NCBI GenBank assembly: GCA_947651225.1
Contig: CANSYK010000015.1
Span: 1-59,152 of the forward strand
Source of the DNA: an uncultured bacterium
GTDB lineage: Bacteria > Bacillota > Clostridia > Lachnospirales > Lachnospiraceae
DNA: 59,152 nucleotides
Direction: 5' to 3'
A program made the position numbers and the translations under genes. This document shows, in pieces, positions 8,664-18,500 of the stretch. Position 1 is the stretch's first letter. The number at the start of each line of letters is the position of its first letter. Below the pieces are notes generated by a model. The model had not been told where the DNA came from, did no database searches, and saw only the letters and a program-made list of their open reading frames with translations.

Positions 8664-8978
8664 TTGTTCAAAAGTTGCCATTACTCCGTTGATATTTAAC
8701 TGTCAAAGTAATATTCATGGCAGATGGTTTTGTGCATTCTGTTTACTTTTTTTCATCAGCAATCCTCTTTTCTAAATGATCTATTCCGGCATACAGTTTT
8801 GATAAAAGAATGAAAAGAGATACGCTTAGCTCTCGTATCATGCGGGCTTTGTTGAATAGTAACAGATAGAAAAAAATGTTTCTAAATATTGTAATGCCTT
8901 GTGTCTTGTAGTAATATATTAGTTGAATCTATTAAAATTTATAAAAGACAGTGAGAAAAGGGGGAGAAAAGTAATAAT
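8664..8978. other. Intergenic region with a gene-remnant-like frame and a decayed family B arm
   Basis: No complete gene. On the minus strand, 8743-8841 reads as a 32-residue open frame (MIRELSVSLFILLSKLYAG..., ending RIADEKK) that looks like the C-terminus of a lost gene. Right before it, 8837-8863 resembles a degraded family B repeat (GTTACTATTCA and CGCATGAT on the minus strand). A promoter for the next gene is listed separately. Confidence 0.4.
8889..8917 (+). promoter_or_regulatory. Candidate sigma-A promoter of the 8979 gene
   Basis: TTGTAA, 17-bp spacer, TAATAT, about 60 bp before the start codon. Confidence 0.5.
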
Positions 8979-11804
8979 ATGGGAAAAAAACGACTACAAA
9001 ATATGTTTGCCGCTATTTTTTTGACGGCTGCAATGGTTTTGACAGCAATTCAACCTGTAACGGCAGTGCAGGCAGAGGATGAGGCTTCCACTGGGTATGA
9101 TATTGACAATATTGCAAGTTCAAAAGGAAGACAAAATTATTCCAATTGGGCGGTTCCCGTCATATCATATCTGGAGCCTTTGGATGATGGGGGATTAATG
9201 AGTGTCCAATATGGAAGTGCAGGAACAAACAGGGCTCTGTTGGTAGGATATTATCGTTACGATGCTTTCAATGATTCCTATCAATATGAGGATACTAAAA
9301 GCAAAACAATTGGACTGGAACTTCCGAATTTTGGCGCCTTTTACGCCTCGGATCAGTATTATTTCGTATTGACCGGGTGGAATAATCCAGACGAGTCTAA
9401 TGAGCAGGAAGTATATCGAATCACGAAATATGATAAAGACTGGAAAGAGGTAGGAAGGGCATCTTTAAAAGGTGCTAACACAACACGTCCTTTTGCTTTT
9501 GGTACTGCCCGCATGGAAGCGAGTGGAGAGTATTTATTGATTCGAACCTGCCATGAAATGTACAAAACTTATGATGGCCGTAATCATCAGGCGAATGTGA
9601 CCATTCAGTTGAATATGGAAACAATGGAAATTACGGACACTATGACTAGGATCAGCGGAAGTGGATATGTAAGCCATTCATTCAATCAGTTTGTCAAAAC
9701 GGAAGACGACCACATGGTTACAGTTGATCATGGTGATGCATATCCAAGGTCGATTGTTCTGAACAAATATACAGGCAATCTGTCCAGCGGGAAGTTTGGC
9801 GGCAGCAAAGGCTACACAATGCTTAAATTTAAAGGTGGCACAGGAGCCTATGTAACAGGTGCTTCGGTTGGTGGAGTTGAAATATCAAAGTCTGCTTATC
9901 TGGTTGCGGGGAATTCGATTGACCAGAGTACAGAGAGTACAGCTACTAATCGAAATATATTTGTATCAGCGTTGGATAAAACCACAAATAAGGTGACATT
10001 TAACTGGTTAACAGATTATCCGGAAGGGACATCAGCTACTACACCGCATTTGGTAAAAATTACGGACGATGAATATTTGGTACTTTGGCAAACGACAAAC
10101 AAGGAGGATGTCAATGTTATATATTGTACCAGAATAAACGGAAACGGTGAAAAAATAGACAGAAATGGTCAAGTGGTTGATAATTCACAGAAAGCACAGG
10201 AAGACAGTCTTGTAAAACTGCCAGGGAACCTGTCGGATTGTGTGCCAATAACAGTAAGTGGCAGCAGCATGACAGTAAGTGGCAGCAGTTTGATGTGGTC
10301 TACTGTTTCGGCAGGAACAAGCGGAATCAAAACCAAGTCTGAACTTTACAGGGTAAAGATGCAAGATTTGGTTGGCGATTTAACAGTTACTCCAAGCGCT
10401 ATGACAGTTTTAGAAGTTAATGACCCACAGTACCCGCCGACATATGTTGATACATTACAGAATGCATCATCTTCCGATAATCCAGAAGATAACCTTGCGC
10501 CTCCAACATCAGGCGGCAGTACAGGCAGTATTACGATTACAGCAACACCATATCTGAAGGAACAGTATATAAGGGGATGGGACGCAATCATAGCAGAGGT
10601 GGAAAAAGCCACTGCAGCATCGGAAGGAAAAATTATGGCTGTAGATATGAACGGCACATCTATCGTTCCTGGAAAAGTATTTGCTGCTATTCGGGGAAAG
10701 GATGTCACGCTTACCTTTGACATGGATGCTGGTATTTTGTGGAAAGTATCAGGGAAAGATATTCCGGCAGAAACGATTAGCGATATAGATCTTTCTGTAA
10801 AGACTGGTACAGGAAATATCCCACAAGATGTAGCAGATGGTACAGTAGGTGAATTGAAGTATCTGAAACTAAGTCTTACTCAGGAAGGAGCGTTTGGATT
10901 TCCTATCACATTGTCTCTTAAAGTATCGGAAGGGACTAACGGAAATCTTACCGTAGGAAGTGGGACAGCAGAAAAGTATACGGGAATGTATGCCAACTTA
11001 TTTTATTATAACCCTGCTCTGAATAAGATGGAATTTGTTAGCGCAGGTAAGATTGGGGAGAATGGTACTGCAGATTTGGTATTTTCTCATGCATCTGATT
11101 ACATGGTGATAGTGTCCACACAGCCAATGGATGGTACAGGGGAGGAACCACAGGAAACGGAGCAGCCGCAAGAGACAGAGCAGCCGCAGGAGACAGAAAA
11201 GCCGCAGGAGACGGAAAAACCACAGGAGACAGAAAAGCCACAGGAGACGGAAAAGCCACAGGAAACAGGAAAGCAAGTAAAGGTGAAATCGGTAAAGCTT
11301 TCCAAAACAGTATATACATACAATGGAAAAGTAAAAAAACCATCTGTTGTTGCGGTAAATACAAAGGATAAGAAAATTTCAAGCAAATACTATACGGTAA
11401 GTTATAAAAATAATAAGAAAGTTGGCAAAGCTACAGCAACAATCACTTTTAAGGGCAGTTACAGTGGTATGGTAAAAAAGACATTTATGATACGCCCGGC
11501 GAAAACTTCCATTCAGAAAATTGTTGCAGCATCGAAAGGATTTACTGTTAAGTGGAAAAAGAAGGCCGTCCAGACCAGTGGATACGAGATTCAGTATTCT
11601 GCGGGCGCTGGGTTTAAAGGTAAAAATACCCACAGTGTATTGATAAAAAAGACTTCAAAGATTAAAAAGACAGTAAAAAATCTAAAAGCCAAAAAGAAGT
11701 ATTATGTTCGTATCCGTACTTATAAAACAGTAAAGGTAAATGGGAAAAATACAAAGATTTATTCTGCGTGGAGTACAGTAAAAAATGTTAAGACAGATCG
11801 GTAA
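8979..11804 (+). CDS. Large secreted surface protein with PQETE repeats and Fn3-like end
   Basis: 941 residues with a clear signal peptide (LFAAIFLTAAMVLTAIQPVTAVQAED). Residues 35-510 form a large region that may be a beta-propeller, but I cannot assign a family. A beta-rich region follows, then a Pro/Glu/Thr linker of seven PQETE[QK] units (residues 723-765). The Lys-rich tail has an Ig-like module (YNGKVKKPSVVAVNTKDKK) and a fibronectin-III-like module (GYEIQYSAG, KKKYYVRIRTY). There is no LPXTG or wall-binding repeat; the basic tail may hold it to the wall. The GGGGGAG RBS precedes the ATG. It stands alone, ending at a family A palindrome that can act as terminator. Function unknown. Confidence 0.75.
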   Translation: MGKKRLQNMFAAIFLTAAMVLTAIQPVTAVQAEDEASTGYDIDNIASSKGRQNYSNWAVPVISYLEPLDDGGLMSVQYGSAGTNRALLVGYYRYDAFNDSYQYEDTKSKTIGLELPNFGAFYASDQYYFVLTGWNNPDESNEQEVYRITKYDKDWKEVGRASLKGANTTRPFAFGTARMEASGEYLLIRTCHEMYKTYDGRNHQANVTIQLNMETMEITDTMTRISGSGYVSHSFNQFVKTEDDHMVTVDHGDAYPRSIVLNKYTGNLSSGKFGGSKGYTMLKFKGGTGAYVTGASVGGVEISKSAYLVAGNSIDQSTESTATNRNIFVSALDKTTNKVTFNWLTDYPEGTSATTPHLVKITDDEYLVLWQTTNKEDVNVIYCTRINGNGEKIDRNGQVVDNSQKAQEDSLVKLPGNLSDCVPITVSGSSMTVSGSSLMWSTVSAGTSGIKTKSELYRVKMQDLVGDLTVTPSAMTVLEVNDPQYPPTYVDTLQNASSSDNPEDNLAPPTSGGSTGSITITATPYLKEQYIRGWDAIIAEVEKATAASEGKIMAVDMNGTSIVPGKVFAAIRGKDVTLTFDMDAGILWKVSGKDIPAETISDIDLSVKTGTGNIPQDVADGTVGELKYLKLSLTQEGAFGFPITLSLKVSEGTNGNLTVGSGTAEKYTGMYANLFYYNPALNKMEFVSAGKIGENGTADLVFSHASDYMVIVSTQPMDGTGEEPQETEQPQETEQPQETEKPQETEKPQETEKPQETEKPQETGKQVKVKSVKLSKTVYTYNGKVKKPSVVAVNTKDKKISSKYYTVSYKNNKKVGKATATITFKGSYSGMVKKTFMIRPAKTSIQKIVAASKGFTVKWKKKAVQTSGYEIQYSAGAGFKGKNTHSVLIKKTSKIKKTVKNLKAKKKYYVRIRTYKTVKVNGKNTKIYSAWSTVKNVKTDR
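11147..11273. repeat. 18-bp tandem repeat coding PQETEQ/PQETEK
   Basis: About seven in-frame units of the CCACAGGAGACAGAAAAG type inside the secreted protein gene. Confidence 0.9.
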
Positions 11805-11860
11805 TTGTCCGATAGAAGGTTTTAAATATAGTTTTAACAGGTACTAGGGATATTTTTTAG

Positions 11861-11893
11861 TAGAGCGTGTTTGAAAATTTCAAACACGCTCTA
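11861..11893. repeat. Family A palindrome, compact copy (possible bidirectional terminator)
   Basis: TAGAGCGTGTTTGAAA is followed one base later by its inverse TTTCAAACACGCTCTA, then TTTGTTTTG. It lies between convergent genes, so it could terminate both, and it is the shortest form of the dispersed repeat. Confidence 0.9.
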
Positions 11894-11978
11894 TTTGTTT
11901 TGTTGTTTACGCCAAAGTTTAAATTATTTCTTAACAGTTCCTTAGAGCAGCAGATGGATGTGAACAGAGATTATGCCT

Positions 11979-12863
11979 TTATAATTTATACCGGGAACGA
12001 TAATTTTTCGGCGTCATTTGATATTTCCGCTTGAACAGCCGGTTAAAATAAGAGGGACTATCAAACCCAGACTGTACAGAGATATCTAGAATCGTATCTT
12101 CTGTAGAGTCCAGAAGATGGCAGGCAATGGTAAGCCGATAGGTATTTAGGTATTCCGTAAATCCCATTCCCATATGTTGTTTAAAAAATTTCATAAAATG
12201 TGACTTACTGTAATAGGTTAGCGCTGCCATCTGGTCAATGGTAATAGATTCGCCATAGTGAGCTTCCACATATCCCAATATTGTTTTTAGTTTTAGCAGA
12301 GAATTTGCTGTCGCTTTCGAGGCAGAATCTCTGCTTTTCTGATTGGTAATTAGTGTGAATAGAAATTGGAATAGCCAGCCTTTGACAGCCAGTTGATAGC
12401 CGTCTGGGTGTAAATCAGAAAGTTGGTCAATTTCATAAATGCAGCGGGCGGCTTCAGGATGCCATGAAAGATCTGGTGTGATAAAACGTTCCAGAGAAAG
12501 TTTTCCGGCTGTGAGAGGCAGTATGTATTGGGAGGCACATAAATCCTGCTCTCCCGAAATTAGCATAGAAGGCTGTAAAAGAATATTTTCATATTCCATG
12601 TGTGCTTGCTCTTTTTGTTCAATTGAATGAAGCTGTCCGGGAAGAATGCATACAATATCACCAGAAGAAACGGTTTCTGTATGTAAGTCTACGGAAACCA
12701 GGCCAGTTCCTTTTTTTATCACAATTAATTCCATCTCATTGTGCCAATGCAGAGGAATTTGTATAAAATCCTGAGGAATAGAGCACAGATATATGTTAAA
12801 GGGAAAATCAGAAGAAGTATGCTTTTGGGTTTCGTGATAGTTTTGGTATTCTTTTATTTGCAT
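11979..12863 (-). CDS. AraC-family transcriptional regulator
   Basis: 294 residues: an N-terminal cupin sensor (IPLHWHNEMELIVIKKGTG, GDIVCILPGQLHSIEQ), a helical linker, and a C-terminal double HTH (SITIDQMAALTYYSKSHFMKFFKQ and ILDISVQSGFDSPSYFNRLFKRKYQMTPKNYR), which is the full AraC signature. The cupin suggests a sugar or sugar derivative as ligand. It is divergent from glgP with a palindrome in the shared region, so it may control glycogen phosphorylase; this is inferred from position only. Confidence 0.9.
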   Translation of the reverse strand: MQIKEYQNYHETQKHTSSDFPFNIYLCSIPQDFIQIPLHWHNEMELIVIKKGTGLVSVDLHTETVSSGDIVCILPGQLHSIEQKEQAHMEYENILLQPSMLISGEQDLCASQYILPLTAGKLSLERFITPDLSWHPEAARCIYEIDQLSDLHPDGYQLAVKGWLFQFLFTLITNQKSRDSASKATANSLLKLKTILGYVEAHYGESITIDQMAALTYYSKSHFMKFFKQHMGMGFTEYLNTYRLTIACHLLDSTEDTILDISVQSGFDSPSYFNRLFKRKYQMTPKNYRSRYKL

Positions 12864-12889
12864 AAACAGGCTCCAATCTTTTTAAGATG

Positions 12890-12904
12890 ATAGTATTGTA
12901 CTAT
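12890..12904. promoter_or_regulatory. Palindrome in the araC-type/glgP intergenic region
   Basis: ATAGTATTGTACTAT, a 6-3-6 dyad centred between the divergent genes. A related TATACTATACTA lies at 12941-12952. Candidate operator or promoter element. Confidence 0.4.
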
Positions 12905-12918
12905 AAGACGAGAGTATT

Positions 12919-12946
12919 TTGCAAGAAATTTCTGGAAAGCTATACT
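12919..12946 (+). promoter_or_regulatory. Candidate promoter of glgP
   Basis: TTGCAA, 16-bp spacer, TATACT, giving a leader of about 70 nt. Confidence 0.5.
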
Positions 12947-13023
12947 ATACTACTAACCAACAAGCAACGAATAGCAGCAGGTGGGTTATAAAAAAGGGTT
13001 ATATAGAAAGGAGTATTACGGTT

Positions 13024-15282
13024 ATGAATGTACAGGAAGTATTACAGCAGAAATTAGGAAAGGAAATCAGTCAATCATCCAATCAGGAAATTTATGGAGC
13101 GCTTCTTGGTATTGTACAGGAGCTTGTGGGAAAAAAAGAAGCTCCTGCAAAAAAGAAAAAAATCTATTATATTTCAGCAGAATTTTTAATTGGAAAGTTA
13201 TTGTCCAATAACATGATTAATCTGGGAATTTATGAGGAAGTAAGGGCGGTTCTTGCGCAGAACGGAAAGGATATTCTTGATATAGAAGAAATTGAACAGG
13301 AGCCGTCTCTTGGAAACGGAGGACTGGGACGTCTTGCCGCCTGCTTTTTGGATTCCATTGCCACACTTGGTTTAAGTGGAGATGGTATTGGTTTGAATTA
13401 TCATCTGGGATTGTTCCGTCAGGAATTTGAAAACCGCTTGCAAAAAGAGTTGCCGAATCCGTGGATAGAAGAAAAAAGCTGGCTGATTAAAACGGATGTG
13501 ACTTATCCGGTTTCTTTTCGGGGATTGAAGTTGAATTCCAGAATGTACGATATTGAAGTAACTGGATACAATAACCAGACAAATAAACTTCACCTATTTG
13601 ATGTAGATAGTGTGGATGAGTCTATTGTAGGAGATGGTATCTCATTTGACAAAGAAAATATTGAGAAAAATCTGACTCTGTTTTTATACCCGGATGACAG
13701 CGATGAGCAGGGACGTCTGCTTCGGATTTATCAGCAGTATTTCATGGTTAGCAATGGTGCGCAGTTGATTTTGGATGAATGTGTAAAGCGTGGCAGCAAT
13801 TTGCATGATTTACCAGAATATGCTGTAATTCAGATTAATGATACCCATCCGACGATGGTGATTCCAGAGTTGATTCGTCTTTTGATGGAGCGTGGAATGG
13901 AGATGGATGAAGCAATTGACGTGGTTTCTAAGACCTGCGCTTATACCAACCATACCATACTTGCAGAGGCTTTGGAAAAATGGCCGGTGGATTATCTGAA
14001 AAAGGTAGTGCCACAGTTAGTGCCGATTATCGAGGTATTGGATGATAAGGTACGGCGGAAATTTGAAGATGAGAGCGTGGCAATCATCGACCGGAATAAT
14101 GTTGTGCATATGGCACATATTGATATCCATTATGGATTTAGTGTTAATGGAGTTGCAGCGCTGCATACAGAGATTTTAAAGGCGAATGAACTGAATAATT
14201 TTTATAAAATATATCCAGAAAAATTTAATAACAAAACGAATGGAATTACATTCCGCCGCTGGCTTTTATACTGCAATCCACTATTGGTAAAATTCCTGGA
14301 TAAGCAGATTGGAACTTCTTATAAACAGAATGCAGATGATTTAGAGAAGTTGATGGAATTTAGGAAAGATGAAGTTGTATTGAATAGGCTTTTAGAAATT
14401 AAACATGAAAATAAAAAGGGGCTTTGCGATTATTTAAAGAATACAAAGGGGATAGAGTTGAATCCAGACTCTGTATTTGATATTCAGATTAAGCGTCTGC
14501 ATGAATATAAGCGTCAACAGATGAATGCGCTGTATGTTATTCATAAATATCTGGAAATTAAGGCTGGAAAGAAGCCATCCACACCGATTACTGTTGTTTT
14601 CTGTGCAAAAGCGGCTCCGGCTTATGTAATTGCGAAAGATATTATTCATCTGATTCTCTGCCTGCAGGAAGTAATTAATAATGATTCAGAGGTCAGCCCA
14701 TATCTGAAAGTGATTATGCTTGAGAATTATAATGTAACTAATGCAGAAAAATTGATTCCAGCATGTGATATTTCTGAGCAGATTTCGCTGGCTTCCAAAG
14801 AAGCAAGTGGTACAGGAAATATGAAGTTTATGCTGAATGGCGCAGTGACACTTGGAACAGAGGATGGTGCAAATGTAGAGATTCACGATTTGGTTGGAGA
14901 TGAAAATATTTTCGTGTTTGGTGCGGAAAGCAATGAAGTCATTGCGCATTATGCAAATTCAGATTATGTTTCAAGAAAATATTACGAGTCAGACCCAGAT
15001 ATAAAAGCAGCCGTTGATTTTATTACCTGTGAAGAAATGCTCGCAATCGGACAGGAGGAAAATCTGAACAGGCTGAAGAATGAACTGTTAACTAAGGATT
15101 GGTTTATGACACTGTTAGATTTCAAGAGCTATGTGGAAACAAAAGAGAATGCTCTGAAGGCATATGAGGATCGAAAGGCATGGGCAGAGAAAATGCTTGT
15201 AAATATTGCAAAGGCAGGGTTCTTCTCATCTGACCGGACGATTGCAGAATATAACAGGGATATCTGGAAATTGGATATTTAG
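13024..15282 (+). CDS. glgP: Glycogen/alpha-glucan phosphorylase (GT35)
   Basis: 752 residues. It cleaves alpha-1,4-glucan with phosphate to give glucose-1-phosphate in the cytoplasm. The glycine-rich [27 protein letters not shown] and RLHEYKRQ motifs are in place, and the PLP site [10 protein letters not shown] carries its lysine at residue 601. EDGANVEI, the family's phosphate-pocket loop, follows. The frame is open to 12919, but AAAGGAG ten bases before the ATG at 13024 and the family's N-terminus decide the start. It stands alone with its own terminator and is followed by the pullulanase, giving debranching plus phosphorolysis of alpha-glucans. Confidence 0.95.
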   Translation: MNVQEVLQQKLGKEISQSSNQEIYGALLGIVQELVGKKEAPAKKKKIYYISAEFLIGKLLSNNMINLGIYEEVRAVLAQNGKDILDIEEIEQEPSLGNGGLGRLAACFLDSIATLGLSGDGIGLNYHLGLFRQEFENRLQKELPNPWIEEKSWLIKTDVTYPVSFRGLKLNSRMYDIEVTGYNNQTNKLHLFDVDSVDESIVGDGISFDKENIEKNLTLFLYPDDSDEQGRLLRIYQQYFMVSNGAQLILDECVKRGSNLHDLPEYAVIQINDTHPTMVIPELIRLLMERGMEMDEAIDVVSKTCAYTNHTILAEALEKWPVDYLKKVVPQLVPIIEVLDDKVRRKFEDESVAIIDRNNVVHMAHIDIHYGFSVNGVAALHTEILKANELNNFYKIYPEKFNNKTNGITFRRWLLYCNPLLVKFLDKQIGTSYKQNADDLEKLMEFRKDEVVLNRLLEIKHENKKGLCDYLKNTKGIELNPDSVFDIQIKRLHEYKRQQMNALYVIHKYLEIKAGKKPSTPITVVFCAKAAPAYVIAKDIIHLILCLQEVINNDSEVSPYLKVIMLENYNVTNAEKLIPACDISEQISLASKEASGTGNMKFMLNGAVTLGTEDGANVEIHDLVGDENIFVFGAESNEVIAHYANSDYVSRKYYESDPDIKAAVDFITCEEMLAIGQEENLNRLKNELLTKDWFMTLLDFKSYVETKENALKAYEDRKAWAEKMLVNIAKAGFFSSDRTIAEYNRDIWKLDI

Positions 15283-15330
15283 TTGCATATATGAAAAACA
15301 GACCTTTTCTGGCGGCTGTTTAATGATATG

Positions 15331-15380
15331 CAGAAAAGCCGTGGGCATCGGAATTTTGTTCGGTGCCTAGCTTTTTCTGT
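15331..15380 (+). terminator. Probable terminator after glgP
   Basis: An imperfect hairpin pairs CAGAAAAGC with GCTTTTTCTG, with inner pairs GGCA/TGCC and GAA/TTC. The T-tract is weak, so confidence is moderate. Confidence 0.55.
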
Positions 15381-15419
15381 GTCATCGTGTGCAGAATATG
15401 AAAGAATTCCTTTTATAGT

Positions 15420-15435
15420 TAGAGTGTGTTTGAAA
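15420..15435. repeat. Family A left arm, single and diverged
   Basis: TAGAGTGTGTTTGAAA differs by one base from the family A left arm. No right arm follows. The rest of 15283-15580 shows a hairpin and an RBS (AAAAGGAG) but no gene. Confidence 0.65.
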
Positions 15436-15580
15436 GGTGGGGGTTCTATAAAACGGGATTGGAAAACCTTGAGAATGATAGGTTAGAAAATCCAAGAGCA
15501 TATAAAATAGTAAAAGGAGGTGTGTAGTTATTTAATCAGTGAAACGTTCAAAAATAGAATAAGAAAAGGAGATAATAAGT

Positions 15581-18500
15581 ATGAAGGAGAAAAAACAATT
15601 TTATCAAAAACAGCATAGTGTATTTAACAGGGTGTTAAGTTGCATGCTTGTGTTTGCGTTGGTTTTTACTATGGGTGCATTTTTCCAGTTGGATGGGATA
15701 ATTGCTAAAGCGGCTGAAGATGTTAAAAGTCCAGTAATTGAGCAGAATCAGGATGGAACCTACGACATTATTTTGAATTATAAAGATGAGACAGGTACAG
15801 TTGATTCGGTTGAAGTAATGGGAACTTTGCCGGGCGCATCCTGGGATATTGGAAAGTCTGTTAACATGGAAAAGGGCACTGATAATGTCTGGTCTGCAAC
15901 AATAAAAAGTGTTGAACAAGGTCAGTCGTATGAATATAAGTTCCTTCTTAATGGTAAAGACTGGGTACAGGACCCTTTAAATACAAGCGAAAAAGATGGA
16001 AATTCACTAATCACTATAGAAGGAAGCTTTACTCATAAGAGTCCAGAGGTGAATGGAAAAGAAGTTACATTCCGTTACTGGTCGCAATCAGCTAAAAAGG
16101 TTCAGTTAGCAGGAAATATGACAAATTGGGCAGATGGTGCTTTGAATCTTGAAAAGGATGACAGCGGCATCTGGAGCCTGACAAGGATATTGCCTGCTGG
16201 AAGCTATGAGTATAAATTTATTGTAGATGACAGTAACTGGGTGAATGACCAGGTAAATAAGGACTTAACGGAGGGCGGAAACAACAAAGTGGTTGTATCA
16301 GGACTTGCAGATGGTACACTTCGTTTGGAAAAGGGGAAAGAAACAGACCTTCCAAAGTTGTATCTGTATAAAGAGGATGGAACCGCTGAAGAGGTTACAG
16401 CATCTTATTCTCTGAAAGATGAAAGTCTTAAAGGCCAGGTTAATATTTCTAATGGAAAAATTACTGTTTCTGATGAGTTTGGGGGAGAGACTATTGTTTT
16501 GAATGCAAGTTATGGAGGCGAAACATCTGAAGTAACTGTGTCAGTAGTGGGTAATACCGACATAACCCTCAAGGTTTATTATCACAGGCAGGATGCTGCA
16601 TACGATGGCTGGAATCTGTATATGTGGGATGAAGACGGCACTGGCAGTATAGAAGGTGGACAATATGAGTTTACAACGGCAGAGGATGGTTCCGTGGTAG
16701 CTACTGTGCCTGTTCGTACGGGAGCTGGTAACCTTGGATATATTGTACGCCATAGCACTCCTGGCAATGAATGGGAAGGGAAAGATGTGGAAGATGATCG
16801 TTTTATTGACCTTCTGGGCGTAGCTTCTGGAACCGTAAGCTTATATGTAGAGTCGGGTGTAAAAGAGGTAAAACGTGTAGATGGTGATGATGTAGTTATC
16901 GCTCCAATGGTAAGAAATGCTGTATATAATGAAGATGACCATACGATTACTGTTGAGATGACAGAAGAAATAAAAACAGAGGAGAGTCTTAATACGGTAT
17001 TTAAAGTTTCTGCTTATGTCGAAGAGGCTGGCATATCAGAAGTAAAGCCTGCCGGCAATAATGTTTATACAATATATCTGGAAAAGGCACTGGAACTTGA
17101 TAAGCAGTATAAAGTAACATACGATAAGAGAGAATATCTGGTTCAGATGCCGGTTTATTATGCGACAAAAGAGTTTGAAGACAAATATACTTATACTGGA
17201 AATGATTTGGGCGCAACATGGACAAAGGAAAAGACAACATTCCGTGTATGGGTGCCGGGAGCAGAGTCAGTAGTTGTTAATCTCTATACATCTGGTACTG
17301 AAGGAACAGGGGATTTAGTCGGCACGATTGCGATGGCAGAAGGTGCAAATGGCACATGGGCAGCGGAAAAAGAAGGAGATTTAAACGGAACTTATTATAC
17401 CTATACTGTGACACGTGGTGGTGAGGAGGTAAAAGATATATGTGATCCGTATGCTAGGACGACTGGTGTAAATGGTAAACGTGCAATGGTCATTGATTTG
17501 GATAATACCAATCCGGCAGGCTGGGAGTCCGACAGCAACCCACATGGAGGAGAGAGTATTACGGATGAAATTATCTATGAAGGACATATTCGTGATTTAA
17601 CAGTTGGTGGAAATTCAGGGGTTTCTGAAGCTAACCGAGGAAAATTCCTTGGACTTACTGAAAGCAGCGCAACGGCTGTTAACCATATGAAAGAACTGGG
17701 CATTACATATCTGCATATACTTCCGATGTATGATTTTGGTTCAGTAGATGAAACGGGAGCAGGCAATCAGTATAACTGGGGCTATGATCCGGTTAATTAT
17801 AATGTGCCAGAAGGTTCTTATTCTACTGACCCATCTGATGGGGCAGCCCGTGTAAAGGAATTAAAGCAGATGGTACAATCTTTACATAATAATGATATCA
17901 GTGTCGTTATGGATGTAGTATACAACCATGTGTATAATGCAGATGAGTTTTGTATTAACAAGCTCGTACCAAAATATTTTTCCCGCTACGGTGATGATGG
18001 CAAGCTGTATGAAGACTCTGGTTGTGGTAATGATACTGCCTCTGAACGTTCTATGGTAAGGAAATATATTGTGGATTCTGTCTGTTACTGGGCGGATGAA
18101 TATCATATCGATGGTTTCAGATTTGACCTGGTAGGTCTTCTGGATATCGATACAGTCAATGAGGTTGTAACGGAAGTACATAAAAAACATCCAGATGTAA
18201 TTTTCTATGGGGAAGGCTGGAGCATGGCCAATGATGAAGTGACTGGAAAATATACGATGGCTACTCAGGTCAATTCTAAGCAGACACCGGGCTTTGCGTA
18301 CTTTAATGATTCGATACGTGATACCTTAAAGGGTCATGTATTTAATACGGAAGCGACGGGATATGTTTCCGGTGAAGAAGGTGATGAAGAAAAAGTTGCA
18401 AAGAACTTCCTTGGAGCGGCAGATTGGTGCAGCAGCCCGTCACAGACGATTAATTATGCATCCTGCCATGATAATCATACATTACTTGACCGCATTGCAA

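Noticed and set aside
8743-8841. Small minus-strand gene of 32 codons
   Set aside because: Protein-like composition but no RBS before the ATG, which lies in a decayed repeat; kept only as a possible gene remnant.
11099-11386. Minus-strand open frame with repeated CGFSVS units
   Set aside because: It is the antisense reading of the PQETE repeat in the secreted protein gene; there is no RBS and the frame exists only because of the repeat.
11861-11893. Plain intrinsic terminator only
   Set aside because: It may terminate transcription, but the same arms recur at five other places, including inside a leader, so it belongs to a repeat family.
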